Of a DNA stretch of 14,324 nt, positions 7,480 through 13,474 are shown one piece after another. The notes beneath the pieces were generated by a model, which did no database searches, was not told where the DNA came from, and worked only from the letters and a program-made list of their open reading frames with translations. The position numbers and the translations under genes were made by a program. Location: NCBI GenBank assembly GCA_041743835.1, contig JBGTLW010000367.1, positions 1 through 14,324 of the forward strand, given 5' to 3'. Source of the stretch: JBGTLW01 sp041743835. GTDB taxonomy: Bacteria > Planctomycetota > Phycisphaerae > Phycisphaerales > Phycisphaeraceae. Numbering within the stretch: position 1 is the first letter of the stretch; each line of letters starts with the position of its first letter.

Positions 7480-8994
7480 ATGAAACACGTTGAAAAACCA
7501 CGCACTTCACCAATCACCAGAGGGCACACGCCCGTCGGGCGGTCCGCGGCACTAATCGGGTCACGCGGCGCAGCGCTGGCGTGCACCCTGTGTCTGGCGT
7601 TTGGACCAGCAACACTTGCGCAGCAGGGCGGCGCAGCGGTAGACCGCCAGCAACCCGCTCCGCAGCGTGATGCCAAGGCACAGGTTGATGGCAAGGAAAG
7701 GAGCGACCATCGTGCGTCGGCGGCGGGGCTGCATGAAGCAAGCACGTTGATCGGAAAGAGCGTGTATGACAGCACCGTCCGCGGGGAAGAGGCTGAGAGT
7801 GTTGGCACGCTCAACGACATTGTGATCGACGCACGGACCGGCGAAATCCGCTACGGCGTGCTGTCCTTTGGCGGCATCGCGGGCTTCGGCGACAAGCTCT
7901 TTGCGGTGCCCTGGAGCGCGTTCAGCTTCGTGTCCACCGGCACGGACAAGGATGACAAGCGGATCTATGCCCCCCTCAGCGAGCAGAAGCTCGAAGCGTC
8001 CGACGGGTTCGACAAGGACAACTGGCCCAACATGGCCAACCAGCAGTGGGACCAGAAGACCCAGCAACGCTGGGGCCAGGACCGCAATGCGGATGATGCC
8101 CGGCGGCAAAACAACGCCCAAGCAAACAGGCAAGACAACGTCCAACGCGACAGCGACGAGCGTGGCCTTGCGGGTCAGGCCCGCCAATCAGCGCATCTGC
8201 TCCGCGCCAGCATGTTGATGGGGTATGACGTCGTCGATAGCGATGACAAGACCGTCGGCGAGGTCACCGACCTCCTGGTGACCGACCGCAAGGGCCAGGT
8301 GATGTATGCCTTGCTGGATGTGAGCGATTACATCGATGGTGACCGGAATCTCGTGGCGGTGCCTTGGCGCGCGCTCAATACACAGGCCGGGCAGGGCGAA
8401 GATGACGAGTTCACAATCACCTTGGCTAAGGCGGACAAGCAGAAGATGCGGGCTGTGGCCTACAGCGAGGACGACAAGCCCCGCTTCACCGACAAGACCT
8501 GGGCTCGCAACACGCACAGCGCTTTCGGTCAGGAAGCGGACATGGCAGTGCTCGGATACATCGGTGGCTCGGATGGTAAGGCCCGCACGGACGGCTGGCA
8601 CCACGAGAGCGCCTACAACCGCAGCTACGACCGCACCCAGAGCAAGGCCTTCGTGGGCACGATCAAGGATGTCGACACATTCAAGCCCGATGGGACTTCG
8701 TCTGACGGTGTGAAGCTGACGATCGAGGACTCCGAAGGCGAGTCGCATGAGCTGCACCTCGGACCCAAGGATTACATGGATGAACAGGGCTTGGAGATGA
8801 AGAAGGGCGACCGCGTCGTCGGCAGCGGGCATCAGCCCGATGGCAAGGATTACATCATCGCTGATCGGCTGACGGTCAACGGCAAGCAGCTCGAACTACG
8901 CGATGCGTCGGGCCACAGCACCTGGGACGTGAAACGCGACATGCCCAGTGACAAGTCCCGCAAGTCGGAGAACCGTGCGACCATGCAGGAATAA
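7480..8994 (+). CDS. exported protein with two PRC-barrel domains
   Basis: This 504-residue protein was started at ATG 7480 (GGGAG, 8-base spacing) rather than the longer open frame, because a signal peptide follows: basic n-region, hydrophobic AALACTLCLAF, probable cleavage after TLA at 47. PRC-barrel 1 covers about 86-175 (LIGKSVYDS, VGTLNDIVIDARTGEIRY, VPWSAF). A Gln/Asn/Asp-rich linker covers 176-236. PRC-barrel 2 covers about 238-330 (LMGYDVVDSDDKTVGEVTDL, VAVPWRAL). A beta-rich C-terminal domain spans about 387-475 (FVGTIKDVD..., VKLTIEDSEGESHELHLGP, KGDRVVGSG), looking like an OB-type or DUF5666-like barrel. Such exported PRC proteins often sit among envelope-stress genes; the molecular role is not established. 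The protein is very acidic and hydrophilic. A good terminator follows. Confidence 0.8.
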   Translation: MKHVEKPRTSPITRGHTPVGRSAALIGSRGAALACTLCLAFGPATLAQQGGAAVDRQQPAPQRDAKAQVDGKERSDHRASAAGLHEASTLIGKSVYDSTVRGEEAESVGTLNDIVIDARTGEIRYGVLSFGGIAGFGDKLFAVPWSAFSFVSTGTDKDDKRIYAPLSEQKLEASDGFDKDNWPNMANQQWDQKTQQRWGQDRNADDARRQNNAQANRQDNVQRDSDERGLAGQARQSAHLLRASMLMGYDVVDSDDKTVGEVTDLLVTDRKGQVMYALLDVSDYIDGDRNLVAVPWRALNTQAGQGEDDEFTITLAKADKQKMRAVAYSEDDKPRFTDKTWARNTHSAFGQEADMAVLGYIGGSDGKARTDGWHHESAYNRSYDRTQSKAFVGTIKDVDTFKPDGTSSDGVKLTIEDSEGESHELHLGPKDYMDEQGLEMKKGDRVVGSGHQPDGKDYIIADRLTVNGKQLELRDASGHSTWDVKRDMPSDKSRKSENRATMQE

Positions 8995-9031
8995 GTGAGC
9001 CAGCAAGAGCGGACCCACAACCGCGCCTCGG

Positions 9032-9065
9032 CGGCGGCATCCCACCGGATGCCCCGCCGATTTTT
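9032..9065 (+). terminator. intrinsic terminator of the PRC-barrel gene
   Basis: GGCATCC (9036-9042) pairs with GGATGCC (9047-9053) around a CACC loop. The stem is extended by GGC (9033-9035) with GCC (9056-9058) across a two-base bulge, and followed by GATTTTT (9059-9065). It lies about 40 bases after the stop codon and fits a Rho-independent terminator. Confidence 0.75.
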
Positions 9066-9168
9066 GGAGGCAGGCATGGCCGGGGAAACAAGCGGGCCGC
9101 CCCGCCGTCAGGTCAACGAGTGTGGATGCCATCGGCGCTAACTGATGGCTCGGCCCACACAACAAACG

Positions 9169-9204
9169 TCCGGCTCCACGGAGGGAGAGACTCAAGGAGC
9201 CGGA
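9169..9204. repeat. 9-bp inverted repeat in the convergent gap
   Basis: TCCGGCTCC (9169-9177) and GGAGCCGGA (9196-9204) form a perfect 9-bp stem with an 18-base purine-rich loop. A further 6-bp inverted repeat GCCATC/GATGGC lies just before it (about 9128-9149). Together with the hairpins on either side it forms a run of structured elements between two convergent genes. Confidence 0.45.
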
Positions 9205-9209
9205 TCACT

Positions 9210-9241
9210 GGGCGTCCGAATCTAACCTGATTCGGACGCCC
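9210..9241. terminator. 13-bp perfect hairpin at the 3' end of the DUF1570 gene
   Basis: GGGCGTCCGAATC (9210-9222) and GATTCGGACGCCC (9229-9241) form a perfect 13-bp stem with a TAACCT loop. It overlaps the first base of the minus-strand stop (9241-9243). On the plus strand it is followed by TATTTC, a poor T-tract, so it probably works as a shared transcript end or bidirectional terminator. Confidence 0.65.
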
Positions 9242-10287
9242 TATTTCGTGGATTCGGCACCGCTGGCCATCGTGACGCCGGGCTCGACGGGTGATGACGT
9301 GGCTTGTGCGCGCAGCTGGCGGTGCCACGCCCGCTCGACTTGCGATAAGTCCCCGAAACTCGCTTCAAAGAGTCGGCGCGCTTGAGCGGAGTCAGACACG
9401 TTGAGCTCTGATTGTCGCAGCGCTGCGAGGTACGACGCGAGCTCGCGGGGATGGTGCTGATAAAGGTAGCTAAACAAGCCCCATGCTTGTGCATAGAACG
9501 CCTCCGCATTGTCCCGCGCACCGAAGCGGATGGCGGTGAGGGCTACCAACTCCGCCAGCGGTATCAGCTCGTCGGCTTTGACAACCGCCGTCAAAGCCTC
9601 CTGCCGCTGCGGATTTGCCTGGCCCGGGCCGAAGCCAGCCGCGGGGCCTTGCCACTCGAACGCGCAGGCCAGGCCCTCCGAGACCCACAGGGGGTAGGCG
9701 ACACCGGGGCGTTGCAGGCCGAGTGTGAAGGCGAGTTGGTGCGCCGCCTCGTGGGTGATGAACGCGTACCGATTGTCGTAGGCTGGGCGCGTTCCCGGCT
9801 CGGCTTGTTGCGGCGCATCTGCCGTGACCTGATCGGTCGCTGCGACCAATGGCCCCGCGACCGCGACCGATCCCTCAGCCAATGCACGCTGGGCCGAATT
9901 GGTCGCCCCGCCCGGATCGCGCAGCACCACGCGATGGGTGGCCACGGAGTAATAGCCGATCCAGGGCACACGCGCAAGGCCATCGAATTGCCTCGCGTAT
10001 CGCTGCATCCGGTCCGCGTCAGATAGCACGACGATTTCTAGCGTCGAAGGCGGTGTTTGCAGGCCCCACTCCGGCCCAGCGAAGGCGTCGGTGAATCGTG
10101 CGTAGGTAAAATGCGCCCAGAGCACAGGGCCGTGGCCGTCGGCTGGGGAGCCCGGCTCGACCAAGGCCGCATAGATGCCATGCCGGTGGCCCGCTTCAAG
10201 CCGGACCTCGGGCTGCGACTCGGCGGCGATCGTCACCGCCAACCCGAGCCAAAGCATACCTACCTGTCCGATCCACCAGCCCTTCAT
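9241..10287 (-). CDS. DUF1570-type gluzincin peptidase-like protein, exported
   Basis: This 348-residue protein was started at ATG 10287, which has GGAGG with 5-base spacing and begins a signal peptide (MKGWWIGQVGMLWLGLAVTIAAES, cut near 22). Zinc-site motif HEAAH lies at 179-183 in FITHEAAHQLAF. A likely third ligand, E204, lies in PLWVSEGLACAFE, the HExxH...WxxEG arrangement of gluzincins that defines DUF1570, a family common in planctomycetes. Residues 80-125 (LEIVVLSDADRMQRYARQF...GYY) match the usual N-terminal region. HExxH is intact, so catalysis is possible, though no substrate is known for the family. The last 20 residues are Ser/Pro/Ala-rich. It converges on the PRC-barrel gene and is divergent from the DUF1328 set. 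Confidence 0.8.
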   Translation of the reverse strand: MKGWWIGQVGMLWLGLAVTIAAESQPEVRLEAGHRHGIYAALVEPGSPADGHGPVLWAHFTYARFTDAFAGPEWGLQTPPSTLEIVVLSDADRMQRYARQFDGLARVPWIGYYSVATHRVVLRDPGGATNSAQRALAEGSVAVAGPLVAATDQVTADAPQQAEPGTRPAYDNRYAFITHEAAHQLAFTLGLQRPGVAYPLWVSEGLACAFEWQGPAAGFGPGQANPQRQEALTAVVKADELIPLAELVALTAIRFGARDNAEAFYAQAWGLFSYLYQHHPRELASYLAALRQSELNVSDSAQARRLFEASFGDLSQVERAWHRQLRAQATSSPVEPGVTMASGAESTK

Positions 10288-10816
10288 GGATGCCTCCGGG
10301 GCGCGATCATGACCAGGGCAAAGGCCCAACCCATTGACCCGCGTCTTGCCGTGCAACGCGACACCATTCCCTGCCTTGAACTGACCCGTACCCGTGGCCG
10401 TGAGATGCTACTTCTATCGGCCGAATCCCCCTTGAAAATTTGCTCAGACCGACTTTTGCGGGCTGTGCGACAAGAGATTGCGCAATCCCCTGACGCGGAT
10501 ACAAGCGACAGGCGAGACCGCCCGACGAGACCCGCCCAACCTGTGTGTGGCATGAGGAGTTGGCCAGACCGCGGCACGCACCGCCTATCGCGGGTCGATG
10601 GGGCATTCTCCTATGTCACGGTGCGAATCTGCCCCATTCAGCGACGCGGGGTTTATCCACTCGAATCAGGTCGTTGGCGGCGCTAATGTGACTTAAGTGC
10701 ATCGGGTCTGGTGTGGACATGGCCACAACCCGGATGTCACACGCTGATGGCAAGCACCCAGCGCCGCGTGGCGCATTGTGACCGAGAAACGTGCCAAGTT
10801 TATGAAAGGACAAGTC
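10288..10816. other. 529-base divergent intergenic region
   Basis: No credible gene is seen between the DUF1570 gene (minus) and the DUF1328 gene (plus); the frames present are compositional. It carries an imperfect hairpin at 10701-10735 about 80 bases upstream of the DUF1328 start. I could not fix a sigma-70 promoter for either gene; TTGTGA near 10776 would place its -10 on top of the ribosome site and is rejected. Confidence 0.4.
10701..10735 (+). promoter_or_regulatory. imperfect inverted repeat upstream of the DUF1328 gene
   Basis: TGTGG (10712-10716) pairs with CCACA (10723-10727) around ACATGG. An outer ATCGGGT (10701-10707) pairs with ACCCGGAT (10728-10735) with one bulged base, the arms being separated by CTGG on one side. 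The 35-base element could be an operator or a leader hairpin for the three stress-type genes that follow. Confidence 0.35.
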
Positions 10817-10996
10817 ATGCTTTACTGGGCCCTCGTCTTCTTCATCATCGCCATCGTGGCGGGCATCCTGGGCTTCGGCGGGATCGCGGGCGGTGCCGCC
10901 AGCATCGCGCAGGTCCTGTTTGTGATCTTTCTGATCCTGCTTGTGGTCTCGGTGATCATGCACCTGGTGCGTGGCCGCCCACCGCATGTGCCGTGA
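10817..10996 (+). CDS. DUF1328 (YtjA-family) small membrane protein
   Basis: This 59-residue protein spans the membrane twice: about 3-22 (WALVFFIIAIVAGILGFGG) and 28-50 (ASIAQVLFVIFLILLVVSVI). The family signature MLYWALVFFIIAIVAGILGFGGIAGGAASIA is nearly complete, and the length is typical. The ATG at 10817 was chosen because AAAGGA lies 6 bases upstream and the family starts at MLYW; longer starts at 10778 and 10802 add only hydrophilic residues. DUF1328 proteins are widespread and usually sit among stress-induced genes; their molecular role is unknown. It opens a same-strand set with a DUF883 gene 56 bases on. Confidence 0.9.
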   Translation: MLYWALVFFIIAIVAGILGFGGIAGGAASIAQVLFVIFLILLVVSVIMHLVRGRPPHVP

Positions 10997-11052
10997 TCCA
11001 GCCTCGCATCGCGTGTGTTCCAATCTAACCTCAGCAATGAAGGAGTTTACCT

Positions 11053-11331
11053 ATGGCAGATAAAATCCATAACACCGACCGCGACATCAGTCAGGAGCTT
11101 CGCGAATTGAAAGAAGACCTCGCCACGCTCCGCGAGGACCTTGGACGGACCGCGAACACCGCCTTCGCCCAAGGGCGGGATGCCGCCAATCAGTTGGCCG
11201 CGAAAACCTCGGCCGAGTGGCAGCACGGGGTCGATGCCACCCGGCAGACCGTCCAGACGTACCCGTTGGCGGCGACGGCGGCGGCCGTGGGTGTCGGTGC
11301 GATACTGGGCATCCTGCTGACAAGGCGGTGA
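11053..11331 (+). CDS. DUF883 family protein, YqjD/ElaB-like
   Basis: This 92-residue protein has a long amphipathic helix or coiled-coil region (about 10-66) with regular charged and Leu residues (ELRELKEDLATLREDLG). It ends in one hydrophobic C-terminal anchor at about 71-90 (PLAATAAAVGVGAILGILL) followed by RR. This is the layout of the E. coli YqjD/ElaB/YgaM family, inner-membrane proteins induced on entry to stationary phase, for which binding of ribosomes to the membrane has been reported. The ribosome site AGGAG lies 7 bases before the ATG. The next gene begins 7 bases after this stop, so they are very likely cotranscribed. Confidence 0.88.
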   Translation: MADKIHNTDRDISQELRELKEDLATLREDLGRTANTAFAQGRDAANQLAAKTSAEWQHGVDATRQTVQTYPLAATAAAVGVGAILGILLTRR

Positions 11332-11338
11332 TCCACCG

Positions 11339-11674
11339 ATGTACGATCCCAAACGCACGTGGCACCTCTTACGGTGGGTAACGGCCATACTGGCGAGCTT
11401 CCCCGCGGGCCACTTCGTGGTGAAGACGGCCGAACTCGTCGAGGCCGAGGGCAGGCTCGCCCGCCGCGAATGCAGGCGATTAATCAGGTCCGGGCTCTAT
11501 GGCCTGCTGGCCACGGGGCTCGGCCTGATCGGCTGCGCACTGCTCTTCGTGGGCGGCGGCCTCCACCTCGCAGAAGCCATAGGACTTGCCAACGCCCTGC
11601 TCGCCTTAGGTGGCGCAGCGCTGCTGATCGCGCTGGGTGTGGCATGTGCCATCAATGTGCGGCATGAAAACTAA
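11339..11674 (+). CDS. YqjE/DUF1469-like (phage holin superfamily) membrane protein
   Basis: This 111-residue protein has an amphipathic, charged N-terminal half (about 25-50, VVKTAELVEAEGRLARRECRR) and two hydrophobic helices at about 51-73 and 81-105. That is the layout of the YqjE / Phage_holin_3_6 family, which in E. coli follows the DUF883 gene yqjD. The pairing here (DUF883 then this gene, 7 bases apart) strengthens the call. The family name reflects sequence similarity to holins and does not imply lysis. The ribosome site is weak, so translation may be coupled to the preceding gene. Confidence 0.75.
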   Translation: MYDPKRTWHLLRWVTAILASFPAGHFVVKTAELVEAEGRLARRECRRLIRSGLYGLLATGLGLIGCALLFVGGGLHLAEAIGLANALLALGGAALLIALGVACAINVRHEN

Positions 11675-11677
11675 AAC

Positions 11678-11711
11678 GCCCAGAGCATCGGGGCACACTC
11701 AGTCGCTGGGC
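11678..11711. terminator. weak convergent hairpin between YqjE-like and SDR genes
   Basis: GCCCAG (11678-11683) and CTGGGC (11706-11711) form a 6-bp stem with a 22-base loop, spanning the 24-base gap and the end of the SDR gene. There is no T-tract. It is a possible shared transcript end, low certainty. Confidence 0.25.
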
Positions 11712-12310
11712 AAGAGCTGATGCACCTGGATGCCGACGACGTTGCACCTTAAGGGTTGAACCAGCATGTAAAGAATAGCCTCGGCGATGTCCTCGCTTGT
11801 CATCATCTGATACTTCGCCTGCAACTGCCGCTGGTGCGCCGGGTCGCTCTTCTCGTCCTCAAAAAGGTCCGCCCCGGTCAGGCCCGGCTCGATGAGGCTG
11901 ACGTGGATGTGGTGCCGAGCGAGCCGCTTGCCCAGGGCCCGGCTAAACCCACGGATCGCGGACTTGGTGGCCACATAAACGTCGCTGCCCGCGCTCTTCG
12001 ATTCAGCAGACATCGAGCCCACATTGACGATATGGCCTCGCTTGTCTGGAGTCATCCGCTTGGCCGCCTGCCTGGCGCAGTCCATGTAGCCGAGGAGGTT
12101 GGTCTCCACGATGTAGCGGAACTGCTCATAGGTCTGACCCCCGTCTTCTGACGCCGCATCGATGGAGGTGCCCGCGAGGAGCAGAGCCGTGGTCCGTCCG
12201 ATGCCCGTCGTGCCGCCGGTGACCAGCACCCGCTTGCCCTGAAGTGACTCGGGCTGATGCTTCCAGTCCTTCGGCTTGGGCGGGGCCTTCTGTGCATGAG
12301 CTTGGGACAT
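11699..12310 (-). pseudogene. short-chain dehydrogenase/reductase with internal in-frame deletion
   Basis: This 203-residue protein is open throughout and starts at ATG 12310 with AGGAG 6 bases upstream, so it is probably translated. It has the SDR nucleotide motif TGGTTGIGR (31-39), catalytic-tetrad N71 (ETNLLGY), S99 (NVGSMS), and Y112/K116 (YVATK). Classical SDRs have about 65-70 residues between the glycine motif helix and the NNAG region, covering strand beta-2, the cofactor-specificity residue, beta-3 and beta-4. Here TALLLA runs straight into AGTSIDAASEDGG (junction near residues 46-48, about 12167-12178). The NN of NNAG and most of the cofactor half are gone. The active-site residues survive, but NAD(P) binding should be lost or altered. 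The Lys/Pro-rich N-terminal tail resembles general-stress SDRs. It may be a recent pseudogene or a repurposed fragment. Confidence 0.8.
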
Positions 12311-12454
12311 GCCTGGCTCCTAATCAGTTTGCGTACAATTTGGCACAGGGACCACCCCTGCTTTTCATTACGGGCAGGTGCAATCAGCGTGCCGGATATG
12401 CGTCTCGACAGACAAGCAATGTATTTGCTTACCGTCCAGTGATTCCCATGTATC

Positions 12455-12469
12455 TACTCGATACGAGTA
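12455..12469. promoter_or_regulatory. operator-like palindrome TACTCG-ATA-CGAGTA
   Basis: This is a perfect 6+3+6 inverted repeat about 145 bases upstream of the SDR start. On the minus strand it falls between TTGCAG (12475-12480) and TAGATA, a weak sigma-70-like pair at about 16-base spacing, so a protein bound there could control the SDR gene. Confidence 0.4.
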
Positions 12470-12500
12470 AATCTGCAACACGCTGCGTCATGTGAATCAG

Positions 12501-12516
12501 TTACACGATCGTGTAA
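12501..12516. promoter_or_regulatory. 16-base perfect palindrome TTACACGATCGTGTAA
   Basis: The two 8-base halves are exact reverse complements with no spacer. The size and form suit a homodimeric repressor site such as those of TetR- or MarR-type proteins. It lies about 190 bases upstream of the SDR start and 230 bases before the small ORF at 12745. No cognate regulator gene is in the window. Confidence 0.5.
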
Positions 12517-12744
12517 GGAGTTCCCAGCTTCAGTGAGCAAGGCGCTACGCATGGATTAGCGAGCGTGCTGGTTCTTTCAACATTGCTCCCGGCTGCTGCC
12601 TAGGTAAATCCCCCGCTCTGCTTTATGGAATCCGATGATTGCGCCGGCTCGCAGCGTGTGCGATGGTGTAGCCGCTGACTGTCACATGTATGTCAGTCGG
12701 CCCGGCCGGGAAGCCTCGGCCCAACGCCCCACGGAGCATTTCTC

Positions 12745-12984
12745 ATGCCTATCCCCCACAGCCGAACAAATGCGTCCCAGCCCGAGCCTGTCCATCGACT
12801 GGCCTTGGCTGAGAACCACCACCCGCAACACCAGCGTGCCCCAGCCCAGCGCATGGATGAACGCCGGCTTTATATAAGCACCATGATCAGGCTGCACGGC
12901 CGATCCATACGCCAACAACACGCACAGCTCCACGCCCAAGCGAAGCAGACACTCGCCCTACTCAATGACTTGGCGGCACCCTGA
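12745..12984 (+). CDS. possible small helical protein, 79 aa
   Basis: The ATG at 12745 has GGAG 8 bases upstream. The first 35 residues are His/Gln/Pro-rich and probably disordered; the remainder (about 36-76, MDERRLYISTMIRLHG... QAKQTLALLNDLA) forms a plausible amphipathic helix pair. There is no signal peptide or membrane segment. I recognise no family. It overlaps a competing frame at 12635-12877 that has no ribosome site and poorer composition. It stands alone, with convergent minus-strand genes to the right. It may be a genuine small gene or a chance frame. Confidence 0.35.
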   Translation: MPIPHSRTNASQPEPVHRLALAENHHPQHQRAPAQRMDERRLYISTMIRLHGRSIRQQHAQLHAQAKQTLALLNDLAAP

Positions 12985-13065
12985 CTTGGCGACGCCGCTG
13001 CGAGCAATACCATCCCCTCAGAGGACCACCTTTTCAAATCTGCGCATAATTCAGGACGTTATCGA

Positions 13066-13422
13066 CTAAGAAAATGTTCCAAAATCAAGCATCATGATCC
13101 AAACATATAAACAAAGCCACACCAACAACTGAACCACGAGCGCTGTCCACCAAGGTGCCCGTGAAAGTTTTCCGGATCGTATCGTTGCGAGAAGTGTCCA
13201 CAGAGCAATACAGATCGCAGCAATCAGGGCGATTGACAACGGTACTTCGATGAACAGATTTCCAAATTGCCGTTGCCCATCATTGTCAGATTCTGATCCA
13301 GACAGGGGGCCAGCGCGGAGTGTTGCGTGCACAAGCTGCGCATATGCGCCTATGCAGGCTGCCGACATTAGAGCGCATAGAGTTGGCTGCCATCCTAGAA
13401 ATTTAGTGTGTGCGATGGCCAT
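13066..13422 (-). CDS. three-helix small membrane protein, candidate immunity protein
   Basis: This 118-residue protein has three hydrophobic segments, about 10-35, 56-80 and 91-113. The loop between helices 2 and 3 is basic (RSGKLSR) and the loop between helices 1 and 2 is acidic (SGSESDNDGQ). By the positive-inside rule the acidic loop (36-55) would face outward. Composition is A/T-rich relative to the rest of the window. The ribosome site is weak (GGAAG about 11 bases upstream). It begins 52 bases after the stop of the mini-RHS gene on the same strand, the position where immunity genes lie after polymorphic toxins. I recognise no family; immunity is inferred from order and topology. Alternatives: a stand-alone membrane protein of unknown role. 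Confidence 0.65.
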   Translation of the reverse strand: MAIAHTKFLGWQPTLCALMSAACIGAYAQLVHATLRAGPLSGSESDNDGQRQFGNLFIEVPLSIALIAAICIALWTLLATIRSGKLSRAPWWTALVVQLLVWLCLYVWIMMLDFGTFS

Positions 13423-13450
13423 ACTACGGTACTTCCGCGAAATTTATCAG

Positions 13451-13463
13451 ATGCAACTTGCAT
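13451..13463. promoter_or_regulatory. palindrome ATGCAA-C-TTGCAT between the RHS and membrane genes
   Basis: A perfect 6+1+6 inverted repeat lies in the 52-base gap, 29 bases upstream of the membrane-protein start. It could be an operator giving the second gene its own control. It is too tight to form an RNA hairpin of full length. Confidence 0.3.
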
Positions 13464-13474
13464 GCCGTTTTCTG

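Larger units (their letters stand above)
12311..12744. other. 434-base stretch without a convincing gene
   Basis: It lies upstream of the SDR gene and is lower in G+C than the genes to its left. It contains two operator-like palindromes (12455-12469 and 12501-12516) and, further on, a stem CTGAC/GTCAG region around 12675-12700. Frames here are short and overlap each other without ribosome sites. No tRNA, repeat array or mobile-element end was recognised. Confidence 0.4.

Noticed and set aside
10776..10806. TTGTGA as a -35 for the DUF1328 gene
   Set aside because: The matching -10 would lie on the ribosome site, leaving no room for a leader.
10616..11023. 135-codon minus frame opposite the DUF1328 gene
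   Set aside because: DUF1328 on the plus strand is near-complete in family signature; the minus frame is His/Asp-rich antisense.
12635..12877. 80-codon plus frame overlapping the small ORF at 12745
   Set aside because: No ribosome site and poorer composition than the overlapping frame, which has GGAG at good spacing.
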